Of a DNA stretch of 50,467 nucleotides, positions 41,888-50,426 are shown one piece after another. The notes beneath the pieces were generated by a model. It was not told the origin of the DNA. It made no database searches and worked only from the letters and a program-made list of their open reading frames with translations. Numbering within the stretch: the stretch's first letter is position 1; the number at the start of each line of letters is the position of its first letter. The translations under genes and the position numbers were made by a program. The stretch is from Ferrovum sp. (GTDB lineage: Bacteria > Pseudomonadota > Gammaproteobacteria > Burkholderiales > Ferrovaceae), in the NCBI GenBank assembly GCA_019456405.1, contig WJXM01000041.1, positions 1-50,467 of the forward strand. The letters are read 5' to 3'.

Positions 41888-42363
41888 GGGGCCACTCCGA
41901 GAGTCAGGAGGTCCAGGCCCGCAGGCAACAGGGCAGGGGCGTAGGCGGAGCCTTGATAGGCCCCCATATGACCGCTGGTATGAACGACCAGGGTGGGGGT
42001 ATGGAGGGCGATCGGGGTCCGGTAGGCCCCCGGGCGCAGGGGCTGGTTCTGGCGTGACTGTTGGTACTGGGGGAAATAAGAACCCAAAAAAACACTGGAG
42101 TCGGGCAAGGTGGGGCCCGACCAGGACAGGGCGAAGACGGTGCCATGACTGGAGTATTCCGTCACGACCACATGTTGCGCGGTTTCAACGGATTGTTGAC
42201 GAATTCCCCCGGGGGGACTGGCAGAGGCGGCATGGGCAGGGACATAGGAGGTCAATGGAAACCCTTCCTGCGGCACTTGCTGATCATTTCCTCCCAATGC
42301 CGCCCATCCCCTCAGAGATACCATCAAACTGAGAACACCCAATGACCAGCGCACACGGACCAT
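41884..42363 (-). CDS. DUF2844 secreted protein
   Basis: 159 residues with a signal peptide ending GWA, followed by ALGGNDQ, the mature start that is characteristic of DUF2844. The rest is a small beta/loop domain with a STGHM-like segment (VVHTSGHMGAYQG). The partner gene DUF3443 follows with a 4-nt overlap. ATG 42363 has GCGAGG at a good distance; the longer frame starts with TTG at 42378. Function unknown; the DUF2844-DUF3443 pairing supports a joint role in the envelope. Confidence 0.8.
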   Translation of the reverse strand: MVRVRWSLGVLSLMVSLRGWAALGGNDQQVPQEGFPLTSYVPAHAASASPPGGIRQQSVETAQHVVVTEYSSHGTVFALSWSGPTLPDSSVFLGSYFPQYQQSRQNQPLRPGAYRTPIALHTPTLVVHTSGHMGAYQGSAYAPALLPAGLDLLTLGVAP

Positions 42364-42574
42364 CTTCGAACCTCGCAACGGGGAAAGACTCCAGACTAAC
42401 AGACATGCGCGGATTGGATTGTGACTCTCTGTAAAAGTTCAAGGGGGTATTATTTCGGTCGCCCAGTAATCGAGAAAAATGATATCGATTTGCTTAAGAC
42501 GGGAAGCACAAGACCCTTTTGATGCAAAGGCCGCTGAAGAAGCCATTCCTTACCAAACAGTGATGATCGCGTAT

Positions 42575-42590
42575 GTGACAAATTTGTCAC
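42575..42590. promoter_or_regulatory. 16-bp perfect palindrome between DUF2844 and ppk2
   Basis: GTGACAAATTTGTCAC is fully symmetric. It lies 97 nt before ppk2 and 212 nt before the divergent DUF2844 start, in a 323-nt gap where I see no other gene or obvious terminator. It looks like an operator. It is not a CRP site, because its TGTGA and TCAC halves are 8 nt apart, not 6. Confidence 0.5.
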
Positions 42591-42686
42591 CGGTCGGCTT
42601 GTGGAGGTATCATCTGATCCAACGGATAAGGTGAGATCGTGATCACGAAACGAGCCACGACCTGAACACGGTGACCGCAGGAGAAG

Positions 42687-43562
42687 ATGAAAATCAAGGC
42701 AGAGGATTTCCGGGTAGGGGAAGGCGAAATGGTCGATCTCAAGAAGTGGCCAACGCGGGTGAAGTCCGTTTACCAGTCGAAGGATCAGTATCAGGAACTC
42801 CTCGGAGAACAGGTGAGGGAACTGAGTGGGCAGCAACAACGCCTCTATGCGGCCAATCGCTATGCGGTATTGCTGATTTTTCAGGCGATGGACGCTGCAG
42901 GCAAGGATGGCGCCATCCGCCATGTCATGTCCGGCGTCAATCCTCAGGGTTGCCAAGTGTTCAGTTTCAAACATCCGAGTGCTGCAGAACTGGAGCACGA
43001 CTTCCTGTGGCGTACTTCCCAGTGCTTGCCCGAACGCGGCCGCATCGGCATTTTCAACCGATCCTATTACGAAGAGGTGTTGATCGTCCGCGTGCACCCG
43101 GAGATTCTCCGCAGTCAGGGGCTTCCGGATGGGTTGAGCGACGAGAAAACCCTCTGGCAAGAACGATATCGTTCCATCGTGGATTTGGAGCGCCATCTCC
43201 ATCGCAACGGTACAAGGATCATCAAGTTTTTCCTTCATCTTTCAGAGGAAGAACAGAGAAAGCGCTTTATTGATCGCATCGATGACCCGGAAAAAAACTG
43301 GAAATTCAGCCTTGCCGACATTGAGGAGAGGAAATTCTGGAAACAATACATGCATGCCTACGAGGCCTGCCTGAGTGCAACCAGCACAGAAATTGCTCCG
43401 TGGTATGTGGTGCCTGCCGATGACAAGGAAAATGCTCGGCTGATTATTTCACGGATCATTCTTGATACATTCAAAATGCTTGAAATGAATTACCCAAAAA
43501 CCGACGAAAAGCGGCAGCAGGAATTGCAGTCGATCCGCCAGCAACTGATGAAAGAAGATTAG
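42687..43562 (+). CDS. ppk2: Polyphosphate kinase 2 family protein
   Basis: Transfers phosphate between polyphosphate and nucleotides. It has 291 residues, a single PPK2 domain. Seen: P-loop with [37 protein letters not shown], the lid/active-site motif [16 protein letters not shown] and [14 protein letters not shown]. By sequence style it fits class I/III enzymes that phosphorylate ADP or AMP; the exact substrate is not determinable here. ATG 42687 follows GGAGAAG. It stands alone between the palindrome and the ars operon. The minus-strand open frame over it (42450-43238) is a shadow. Confidence 0.93.
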   Translation: MKIKAEDFRVGEGEMVDLKKWPTRVKSVYQSKDQYQELLGEQVRELSGQQQRLYAANRYAVLLIFQAMDAAGKDGAIRHVMSGVNPQGCQVFSFKHPSAAELEHDFLWRTSQCLPERGRIGIFNRSYYEEVLIVRVHPEILRSQGLPDGLSDEKTLWQERYRSIVDLERHLHRNGTRIIKFFLHLSEEEQRKRFIDRIDDPEKNWKFSLADIEERKFWKQYMHAYEACLSATSTEIAPWYVVPADDKENARLIISRIILDTFKMLEMNYPKTDEKRQQELQSIRQQLMKED

Positions 43563-43721
43563 AGCTCCCCGGATCTTCGCCTTTCCTTGACCCATCGCCC
43601 GTCCCAACAGCCTCCCCTTGCTCACCCTATGGGTGGCGGTGGCAATTGAAAAAAGCATTCATCGGGATCCGTTTTGAGCCCTCTCTGAGATCCTTGTCTT
43701 GAACCACCAACGAAAAAATCA

Positions 43722-43750
43722 TTTCATTATTTCAACTTGTGTTGTATTAT
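43722..43750 (+). promoter_or_regulatory. Candidate promoter of the ars operon
   Basis: TTTCAT (43722-43727) and TATTAT (43745-43750) with 17 nt between, 6 nt before the arsR start codon. The local AT-rich stretch fits an ArsR-repressed promoter, but the short distance implies a nearly leaderless transcript. Confidence 0.35.
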
Positions 43751-43756
43751 CAAAAT

Positions 43757-44119
43757 ATGGAAAAAAAGACGGCTATCGCAGTTTTTGAGTCACTCTCTTC
43801 CGGACTGCGTCTGGACGTGTACCGGCTGCTCGTCAAAAAAGGCATGGAGGGCATGGTCGCTGGCGAAATTGCTTCGACACTCCACATCCCTCCGACCAAT
43901 CTGTCCTTCCACCTCAAGGCGCTGACGCAGGCAGGACTGCTCAGCGTGGCTCAAGAAGGAAGATTTCAGCGCTACCAAGCCAATATCCCGCTGATGCTGG
44001 ACCTGATTGCCTATCTGACCAACGAGTGTTGTGCCGGTCACCCCGAGCAATGCCTGCCACAGTGTGCGGATACCGTTATTCCGTTCTTTTCTTCAACTCC
44101 CGTGAGTTCTGGCCGATGA
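43757..44119 (+). CDS. arsR: Arsenite-responsive repressor ArsR
   Basis: 120-residue winged-helix repressor that leaves DNA on binding As(III). HTH around residues 34-65 (VAGEIASTLHIPPTNLSFHLKALTQAGLL). It lacks the ELCVCDL cysteine site of the R773 type. A C-terminal cysteine cluster is present instead: Cys91-Cys92 and Cys99 (ECCAGHPEQC), plus Cys103. That resembles the C-terminal three-Cys sensor of the Acidithiobacillus ferrooxidans ArsR. I choose ATG 43757 at the family start MEKKTAIAVFESL. ATGA overlap with arsC. Confidence 0.92.
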   Translation: MEKKTAIAVFESLSSGLRLDVYRLLVKKGMEGMVAGEIASTLHIPPTNLSFHLKALTQAGLLSVAQEGRFQRYQANIPLMLDLIAYLTNECCAGHPEQCLPQCADTVIPFFSSTPVSSGR

Positions 44120-44595
44120 ACGTTCTTTTCTTATGTACTGGCAACTCTTGCCGCTCGATCCTTGGCGAAGCCACCTTCAATCACCTGGCTCCCGCCGATT
44201 GGAAGGCCATGAGTGCCGGCAGTCACCCCACCGGGCAAGTCCACCCGCGCTCCCTGGCCTTACTCGCACGTATGGGCATCTCTGCCGCCGGGTATCACAG
44301 CAAGTCATGGAACGACCTTCCATCCCAACCGGATATTGTGATCACCGTGTGCTCCAGCGCTGCAGGTGAAACCTGTCCGGCTTACCTCGGTCCTGTCCTG
44401 CGGACCCATTGGGGCGTTGAAGACCCTGCCCACGTAAGCGGAACCGATGAAGAGATCGACGCTGCTTTCATGACGGCCTACCAGATTTTACGTCGGCGCA
44501 TCGAAGCATTTTTAGCATTACCGTTGGCCGAACTTCAACGGGACAAGACGAAACTCAAGACAGAACTTGACCGCATCGGCACCTTGACCCACTGA
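44116..44595 (+). CDS. arsC: Arsenate reductase ArsC, low-MW phosphatase type
   Basis: Reduces arsenate to arsenite for export. It has 159 residues. The P-loop CTGNSCRS (CX5R) near the N-terminus and the paired cysteines in VCSSAAGETCPAY mark the thioredoxin-coupled, LMW-PTP-like class, not the glutaredoxin class. WGVEDPAHVSGTDEE is typical. The ATG overlaps arsR by ATGA. The gap of 93 nt to arsD holds nothing obvious. Confidence 0.93.
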   Translation: MNVLFLCTGNSCRSILGEATFNHLAPADWKAMSAGSHPTGQVHPRSLALLARMGISAAGYHSKSWNDLPSQPDIVITVCSSAAGETCPAYLGPVLRTHWGVEDPAHVSGTDEEIDAAFMTAYQILRRRIEAFLALPLAELQRDKTKLKTELDRIGTLTH

Positions 44596-44688
44596 TTTCG
44601 TCTTCAAGGATTGGGTTCAACCGCAACAGTCGCCTCGGGAACTCATTGCCGACCATATTCATGAAAATAATCATTGAGAGGAAACCCC

Positions 44689-45048
44689 ATGACCACGATT
44701 CACATTTTTGATCCGGTTCTGTGTTGCAGCACGGGTGTTTGTGGTGTTCAAATCGATCCGGCACTGGTGACTTTCGCTGCGGACGTAGACTGGGCCATAA
44801 AAAACGGCGCACAGATCAAGCGCACTAATCTTGCCCAAGAACCCCTCGCTTTTGTTGAAAATGCCATTGTCAAAGCCTTTCTGGAACGCTCCGGTCCAGA
44901 GGCCTTGCCCTTGATTCTGGTGGAAGGTGAGATGGCTTTGGCTGGTCGCTACCCCACCCGAACAGAGTTGGCACGCTGGGCGGGCATTGCCAAACCCACA
45001 CTCCCGACAATTGACGTCGTTTGCTGTTCCGACAGTCACTGCTGCTGA
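44689..45048 (+). CDS. arsD: Arsenite chaperone ArsD
   Basis: Delivers As(III) to the ArsA ATPase and can act as a weak repressor. It has 119 residues. The essential metal site is CCSTGVCG near residues 12-18, and the C-terminus has the further pairs CC...CC (VVCCSDSHCC). ATG 44689 follows GAGAGGAAACCCC. ArsA starts 8 nt after the stop, consistent with the paired function. Confidence 0.94.
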   Translation: MTTIHIFDPVLCCSTGVCGVQIDPALVTFAADVDWAIKNGAQIKRTNLAQEPLAFVENAIVKAFLERSGPEALPLILVEGEMALAGRYPTRTELARWAGIAKPTLPTIDVVCCSDSHCC

Positions 45049-45056
45049 ATCCGAAA

Positions 45057-46916
45057 ATGACCATGCAGTTCCTTGACCGCCCACCGCGCTTCCTTTTCTT
45101 TACAGGAAAAGGCGGCGTCGGCAAGACCTCAATTGCCTGTGCTACCGCCATTCAACTCGCCGAAGTTGGAAAAAATGTCCTTCTGGTCAGTACCGACCCG
45201 GCGTCCAATGTCGGGCAGGTCTTCAACGTCAATATCGGCAATCGCATTACGCCGATTACTGCCGTTCCGCATCTTTCGGCGCTTGAAATCGATCCGGAAG
45301 CCGTAGCCCATGCCTATCGGGAACGCCTGGTCGGCCCAGTTCGCGGTGTGCTTCCCGACGACGTGGTGAAGGGCATTGAGGAATCGTTGTCAGGCGCGTG
45401 CACCACGGAAATCGCCGCATTCGACGAGTTCACCGCACTACTGACCAACACCGCGCTCACCGCCGATTTCCAGCACATCATTTTCGACACCGCGCCCACT
45501 GGTCACACCATTCGCCTGTTGCAACTGCCTGGTGCCTGGTCAAACTTTCTGGAAGCTGGCAAGGGCGACGCGTCGTGCCTGGGCCCACTTGCCGGATTGG
45601 AAAAACAACGCACCCAGTACAAGGCAGCCGTTGAAACCTTGGCCGATTCCGCACGCACGCGCCTGATTCTGGTGGCCCGCGCACAATGTGCCACGCTGCG
45701 CGAGGCTGCACGCACCTCCGAAGAACTGTTTTCCCTTGGATTGACGCACCAGTACCTCGTCATCAATGGGGTGCTCCCCTCCATCGACCCCTCATGCGAT
45801 GAACTGGCCGCGGCCATCTATCGGCGAGAACAAGCGGCGCTCGCCACCCTCCCGGACATCCTCAAAACCTTGCCCTGCGCTCAAGTCGAACTCAAGCCCT
45901 TCAACTTGGTGGGCCTGGATGCCTTGCGACATTTTTTGACCCGCCCCATCGATTCTCCCTCTTCATGCGAAATCGAATTGCCTGAGTCATGGGACACCCC
46001 AAACCTCGCCGCCCTGATCGATCACATGGCCACTGACGGCCATGGATTGATCATGCTGATGGGCAAAGGCGGGGTTGGCAAAACCACACTGGCGGCGGCG
46101 GTGGCTGTCGGGTTGGCACGCAAAGGGTTGTCCGTGCACTTGACCACCACTGACCCTGCCGACCATCTGACCCACACGCTGGAAGGCTCACTTGCCCATT
46201 TGACCGTCAGTCGCATCGATCCCTCCAAGGAAATCGAACTCTATCGAAAACAGGTATTGGACACCCAAGGGGCCCAACTCGATACCGAAGGACGTGCCCT
46301 GCTGGAAGAGGACCTGCGTTCTCCCTGCACGGAAGAAATTGCAGTATTTCAGGCCTTCTCCCGAATCATCCGAGAGGCAGGCAGGAAATTTGTGGTCATG
46401 GACACTGCCCCCACCGGCCACACGCTTCTTTTGCTGGATGCAACCGGCGCCTATCACCGAGAAGTCATTCGGCAAGGAGGGGAGACTGGCCTTCACTCCA
46501 CGACGCCGATGATGCAGTTGCAAGACCCGAAGCAAACGAAGGTACTCCTCGTGACCTGGGCAGAAACCACGCCCGTGCTTGAGGCCGCCAACTTGCAGAC
46601 CGACCTTCGCCGTTCAGGCATTGAACCGTGGGCCTGGGTGGTCAACCAAAGTATTGCCGCAGCACACCCGCACGCGCCACTGCTACGGCAACGCGCGCAT
46701 AACGAGTTACGCGAAATTCATGCCGTCGCCACCCAATACGCTCGGCGTTATGCGCTCGTCCCCCTCATGGAACATGAACCGGTGGGCGTGCATCGACTAC
46801 TGGAACTGATCAATCACCACACCGAAGGTTCTGATCAGGGCGACAAAGAGACCATGATCGAACCAGTCCTGCAACAAAATACAGAACCCGGAGAACACCT
46901 TGTCTGTTCGATGTGA
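45057..46916 (+). CDS. arsA: Arsenite-activated ATPase ArsA, two-domain
   Basis: Soluble ATPase of the arsenite pump, about 619 residues made of two homologous halves. P-loops: TGKGGVGKTS (about 16-25) and MGKGGVGKTT (about 338). Metal-binding cysteines in SGACTTEIAAF and SPCTEEIAVF. The signature DTAPTGHT appears in both halves. The start is ATG 45057 (or 45063). It overlaps acr3 by 17 nt if that gene starts at its TTG. ArsA with Acr3, not ArsB, is a known combination; here the pump would be Acr3 with ArsA help. Confidence 0.95.
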   Translation: MTMQFLDRPPRFLFFTGKGGVGKTSIACATAIQLAEVGKNVLLVSTDPASNVGQVFNVNIGNRITPITAVPHLSALEIDPEAVAHAYRERLVGPVRGVLPDDVVKGIEESLSGACTTEIAAFDEFTALLTNTALTADFQHIIFDTAPTGHTIRLLQLPGAWSNFLEAGKGDASCLGPLAGLEKQRTQYKAAVETLADSARTRLILVARAQCATLREAARTSEELFSLGLTHQYLVINGVLPSIDPSCDELAAAIYRREQAALATLPDILKTLPCAQVELKPFNLVGLDALRHFLTRPIDSPSSCEIELPESWDTPNLAALIDHMATDGHGLIMLMGKGGVGKTTLAAAVAVGLARKGLSVHLTTTDPADHLTHTLEGSLAHLTVSRIDPSKEIELYRKQVLDTQGAQLDTEGRALLEEDLRSPCTEEIAVFQAFSRIIREAGRKFVVMDTAPTGHTLLLLDATGAYHREVIRQGGETGLHSTTPMMQLQDPKQTKVLLVTWAETTPVLEAANLQTDLRRSGIEPWAWVVNQSIAAAHPHAPLLRQRAHNELREIHAVATQYARRYALVPLMEHEPVGVHRLLELINHHTEGSDQGDKETMIEPVLQQNTEPGEHLVCSM

Positions 46917-47970
46917 CGTCACACCCAAAGAATCGGCTGGCTTGCCGATGAGTATTTTCGAACGCTATCTGACGGTGTGGGTTTTTCTCTGCATCCTCGC
47001 CGGTATAGCCCTGGGACAAATTCAGCCCAGCCTGTTCCAGGCCATCGGACACATGGAGATGGCACACGTCAATCTCCCGGTGGGACTATTGATCTGGGTA
47101 ATGATCATTCCCATGCTGGTCAAGGTGGACTTTGGTGCCTTGCATGAAGTCCGTCAACACGTTCGAGGTATCGGTGTGACGCTGTTCGTGAACTGGCTGG
47201 TCAAGCCTTTCTCGATGGCCTTTCTTGGCTGGCTTTTTCTCCGTCACCTGTTTGCCTTCCTATTGCCGGCCGACCAGGTCGACAGTTACATTGCCGGCTT
47301 GATCCTATTGGCTGCTGCCCCTTGCACGGCGATGGTATTTGTCTGGAGTCGTCTGACCCAGGGCGATCCGCTCTTTACCCTGTCGCAGGTCGCTTTGAAT
47401 GACAGCATCATGGTTGTGGCATTTGCCCCGCTGGTGGGTCTCCTGCTCGGCATTTCCGCCATTACCGTACCGTGGGACACACTGATCACCTCGGTAGTGC
47501 TGTACATTGTGATCCCCGTGGGGTTGGCTCAGTTTTGGCGCTGGCGGCTTTTAACCAAGGGTCAAGCCATCTTCGATGCGGCGATGGCCAGGATCGGCCC
47601 CTGGTCGATGACTGCCTTGCTGGCAACTCTGGTACTACTCTTCGCGTTTCAGGGTGAGGCCATCTTGAAACAACCACTGGTCATTGCCCTACTGGCAGTA
47701 CCCATCTTGATCCAAGTCCTCTTCAACTCGGCACTGGCCTATGGACTCAATCGATGGGTCGGCGAGAAACACAACGTTGCGTGCCCCTCTGCCTTGATCG
47801 GTGCCTCCAATTTTTTCGAACTGGCCGTTGCCGCCGCCATCAGTTTGTTTGGCTTTCATTCGGGTGCGGCGTTAGCCACCGTCGTTGGAGTGCTGATTGA
47901 AGTGCCGGTGATGCTGCTGGTCGTGCGCGTGGTCAATGCAACCAAACCATGGTACGAACGCCGCGCATGA
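46900..47970 (+). CDS. acr3: Arsenite efflux permease Acr3
   Basis: Ten-TM arsenite exporter of the Acr3 (BASS superfamily) type, about 356 residues. Family motifs: FERYLTVWVFLCILAGIALG, the essential Cys in LAAAPCTAMVFVWS, ALNDSIMV, and the conserved Glu in GASNFFELAVA. TTG 46900 has GGAG 7 nt upstream and overlaps arsA, so I use it; ATG 46948 lies 16 residues later without a ribosome site and is the alternative. Last gene of arsRCDA-acr3. Confidence 0.94.
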   Translation: MSVRCDVTPKESAGLPMSIFERYLTVWVFLCILAGIALGQIQPSLFQAIGHMEMAHVNLPVGLLIWVMIIPMLVKVDFGALHEVRQHVRGIGVTLFVNWLVKPFSMAFLGWLFLRHLFAFLLPADQVDSYIAGLILLAAAPCTAMVFVWSRLTQGDPLFTLSQVALNDSIMVVAFAPLVGLLLGISAITVPWDTLITSVVLYIVIPVGLAQFWRWRLLTKGQAIFDAAMARIGPWSMTALLATLVLLFAFQGEAILKQPLVIALLAVPILIQVLFNSALAYGLNRWVGEKHNVACPSALIGASNFFELAVAAAISLFGFHSGAALATVVGVLIEVPVMLLVVRVVNATKPWYERRA

Positions 47971-48183
47971 TTCTACGCCGATTGGCGAACGGAAAGGATG
48001 GTTCCTCCGTCATTTCCCATTGGGCACGAGCAAGTGACCAAGAATTTGAAAAGTTTGTTGTAGTGTCTGTACGATACCGCACATTAAGGATTAGATGGTT
48101 TATACTGAACTTCCAGGTCAAATATCCATGCGCCAGTATCGACTGATTCGTTTGATTCTGGCCGATATACGAGGGGAACCTGC

Positions 48184-48891
48184 ATGTCGTTTCTACCAGA
48201 CCCCCGCCAAAATCATCTTCTTTCCGCCTTGCCGGAGGAAGACTACGCGTACTTCTCACCCTTTCTGGAACGGGTTCAAATGGCACTCGGCGATGTGCTC
48301 TACGAGTCCGGCGTCCAGATGCGCCATGTTTATTTTCCAACCGACTCGATCGTGTCCCTCCTTTATGTCATGGAAGACGGTTCATCGGCCGAAATCGCCG
48401 TGGTTGGTCACGAAGGCATCGTCGGAGTTTCCCTTTTCATGGGGGGTGAAACCACACCCAGCCGGGCGGTCGTACAAAGTGCCGGTTACGCCTATCGGCT
48501 GAAGGGGCAGTTTCTGAAAAACGAGTTTTTCCGCGCGGGTCCGATGCAGCGTCTATTGCTGCGCTACACGCAGGCATTGCTGACACAAATGGCACAAACA
48601 GCAGTATGCAACCGGCATCACAGCCTGGATCAGCAATTTTGCAGATGGCTCCTGCTGAGCCTCGACCGCTTGCCCTCCAACGAATTGATCATGACCCAGG
48701 AACTGATCGCCGCCATGCTCGGAGTACGCCGCGAGGGCGTCACGGAGGCCGCCGGAAACGTGCAGAGGGCGGGCTTGATCAAATACAGCCGCGGCTGCAT
48801 CACCATTCTCGACCGAGAGGGGCTGGAGAAGCGAGTCTGTGAATGTTACGCGGTGGTCAAGAAAGAGTTCGATCGCCTGCTCCCTGAGTGA
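48184..48891 (+). CDS. Crp/Fnr-family transcriptional regulator
   Basis: 235 residues: N-terminal cyclic-nucleotide-binding-like barrel (about 15-135) and C-terminal winged helix (MTQELIAAMLGVRREGVTEAAGNVQRAGLIKYSRG). There is no N-terminal Cys cluster as in Fnr, and the barrel (VVGHEGIVGVSLFMGG) lacks the RxSER-like cAMP contacts, so the ligand is unknown. It resembles the small Crp-like regulators common in betaproteobacteria. 213 nt without a gene separate it from acr3. The start ATG follows GAGGGGAACCTGC. Not obviously part of the ars operon. Confidence 0.88.
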   Translation: MSFLPDPRQNHLLSALPEEDYAYFSPFLERVQMALGDVLYESGVQMRHVYFPTDSIVSLLYVMEDGSSAEIAVVGHEGIVGVSLFMGGETTPSRAVVQSAGYAYRLKGQFLKNEFFRAGPMQRLLLRYTQALLTQMAQTAVCNRHHSLDQQFCRWLLLSLDRLPSNELIMTQELIAAMLGVRREGVTEAAGNVQRAGLIKYSRGCITILDREGLEKRVCECYAVVKKEFDRLLPE

Positions 48892-48926
48892 ACTATTCTA
48901 CCGAAGCAAGGGAAACTTCCAGGGTC

Positions 48927-49121
48927 CTATGAATTTTCATCAAATTTGGCGTTGGTTCCGATTTGCAAATAAGCTTTCCTGTTGGCGTCGACCGAAAGAT
49001 ACCATTTCCCTTCCTTCTTATGCTGAACCTCGGCGGTTTTGACTTCGCCGGAGGTTCTGGCTTTGCTGCGCCCTTTCACCACCAGCCAAACGTAAATCCG
49101 GTAGAATCGAAAGTTCTTGAC
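48927..49121 (-). pseudogene. Fragment of an IS200/IS605-type TnpB protein
   Basis: An open minus-strand frame without a proper start reads KGRSKARTSGEVKTAEVQH, then KKEGKWYLSVDANRKAY and a stop. RTxGxVKTxxVxHKxGxWYLSV is the pattern of the TnpB beta-barrel region. Neither the N-terminal helices nor the RuvC catalytic part is here, so it is a remnant. It fills the gap between the Crp-like gene and the next secreted protein gene. Recognition is by eye. Confidence 0.5.
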
Positions 49122-49137
49122 TTACACATGGACGATC

Positions 49138-49602
49138 ATGAAAAGGTATATCAAACAGGCTATACGGGTGGTTGGGTTACTCTGGGGAACTCTGTGGGTC
49201 GGTACGCCGGCATTCGCTTTTGAGTTGGGCGACCCGGGTTTTTACGGTCCTGTGGTCGTGGGACCGGGCCCAGCCCCTCAATTGATTTCTCCGCAGCCGA
49301 TCTGGGTTGCACCGACACCCTACGGAGTTGCCCCGCCTCCGCCCCTTTATTTGCGTGTCCCACCACGCGTATGGCATCACTGGCCAAATTTTTGTGTCCA
49401 GTATGCCGCCTGTGGTCGACCCGTTTATTTTGTTACGAATTCCTGGTATCTCGGTGCCTTTGTTCCCTATTATCGTTTGCACCCCGAGTTCTGGCACCGT
49501 GAAGGTGGACCCTGGATGCGTGACGGTCATCCCGAAGGAGAGCGTTGGCGCGAGGGTGAGCGTGGGCGATGGAGAGAGGGGAGAGACCATGAGCATCACT
49601 GA
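49138..49602 (+). CDS. Secreted Pro-rich protein
   Basis: 154 residues. Signal peptide (about 1-27, ending AFA), then a Pro-rich section (YGPVVVGPGPAPQLISPQP, VAPPPPLYLRVPP), a segment with two cysteines (FCVQYAACGRPVYFV) and a charged tail rich in Arg, Glu and His. Similar conserved hypotheticals of betaproteobacteria share the PPRxWxxHWxxxCxxYxACGxPVYFV layout. Function unknown; envelope location likely. ATG 49138 replaces the upstream in-frame 49117. The end overlaps the DUF3293 gene by 14 nt. Confidence 0.7.
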   Translation: MKRYIKQAIRVVGLLWGTLWVGTPAFAFELGDPGFYGPVVVGPGPAPQLISPQPIWVAPTPYGVAPPPPLYLRVPPRVWHHWPNFCVQYAACGRPVYFVTNSWYLGAFVPYYRLHPEFWHREGGPWMRDGHPEGERWREGERGRWREGRDHEHH

Positions 49603-50029
49603 GTCGACAACCATTTCTCCGGAACTCCTGAGGATTTATCGAGCCAGCGATTACAGGGTGACGGACGAGGAGGGAAGGGAGTTTGTGATGCATGTCGATG
49701 AACCCTCATCCATGCTCGGCGCATTGATGGCACGACACGGTGCGCAGGGTGCCGTGTTTGTCAGCGCCTATAATCCTGCCAGCGAACCCCGTACAGAAGC
49801 AGAAAACCAGGCGGCTCAGGCGCGTCTGAAACAGGAGATCGTTGCACAGGGATATCGTATCTTTGCGGGAGTGGGAGAGGATCCAGACGGCGGGTGTCCG
49901 GGGGAACCTTGTTTTCTGGTTCTCGATTGGCCCAGGGAAAAGGTTTTGGCGCTGGGACAAGTTTATGGTCAGAATGCGTTGTTATGGGCGGGTACGGACG
50001 CTGTGCCGCGCCTGATCCTGACTCGCTGA
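49589..50029 (+). CDS. DUF3293 domain protein
   Basis: 146 residues. DUF3293 features: LLRIYRASDYRVTDEEGREFVMHVDEPS, then AVFVSAYNPASEPRTEAENQAAQARL and the C-terminal FLVLDWPREKVLALGQVYGQNALLW. Function unknown. Start ATG 49589 with GAGAGGGGAGAG just upstream, within the end of the secreted protein gene, so the two are probably coupled. The longer open frame from 49307 lies over the other gene and is a shadow. Confidence 0.85.
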   Translation: MSITESTTISPELLRIYRASDYRVTDEEGREFVMHVDEPSSMLGALMARHGAQGAVFVSAYNPASEPRTEAENQAAQARLKQEIVAQGYRIFAGVGEDPDGGCPGEPCFLVLDWPREKVLALGQVYGQNALLWAGTDAVPRLILTR

Positions 50030-50152
50030 CCGTGCCTCGCATCACGGCGGATTTGTCTTGGGCGCGTCATAAATAGCCATTTCTGCACAATATCGACCTC
50101 GTTCGGAAACCCTGCGTTTTTTGACGAAAATCTATAAACCGGCCTGTAGAAA

Positions 50153-50220
50153 AGTTTTTCAAATAATTTTTAAAAAAATAATAAAAAGATAAAATCTATT
50201 ATTTTCAAATGATTAAAACA
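50153..50220. promoter_or_regulatory. AT-rich tract upstream of the tRNA promoter
   Basis: A run of A/T with only isolated G or C bases, unlike anything else in the window. It lies 55-120 nt upstream of the -35. It is too far for a classical UP element, but could be curved DNA or an activator region. Nothing else is seen between the DUF3293 gene and the promoter. Confidence 0.35.
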
Positions 50221-50272
50221 ATCATCTGACGGTTTTTCGGGAAGATTCCGGGGTTGAATGGCGTAGGTGAAT

Positions 50273-50301
50273 TTGACAGACCTGAAAACAATCTGTAAAG
50301 T
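50273..50301 (+). promoter_or_regulatory. Sigma-70 promoter of tRNA-fMet
   Basis: Consensus TTGACA (50273-50278), 17-nt spacer, TAAAGT (50296-50301), followed by a GC-containing discriminator. The tRNA starts 23 nt after the -10, as is common for stable RNA genes. Confidence 0.75.
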
Positions 50302-50323
50302 AGCGAACTCTACTCAAGACGGA

Positions 50324-50400
<77 letters not shown>

Positions 50401-50413
50401 GAAAGTTAGAGAT

Positions 50414-50426
50414 TGTTCTTTAAAAA
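50414..50426 (+). promoter_or_regulatory. boxA-like antitermination signal
   Basis: TGTTCTTTAAAAA matches the NusB/NusE boxA (TGCTCTTTAA) as it occurs before 16S and 23S rRNA in betaproteobacteria. It is 14 nt after the tRNA, so the transcript probably continues into an rRNA operon outside the window. Confidence 0.55.

Noticed and set aside
42574-42591. CRP binding site
   Set aside because: The half sites TGTGA and TCAC are 8 nt apart, not 6.
42450-43238. 262-aa minus-strand open frame over ppk2
   Set aside because: No domain visible; ppk2 has all family motifs on the plus strand.
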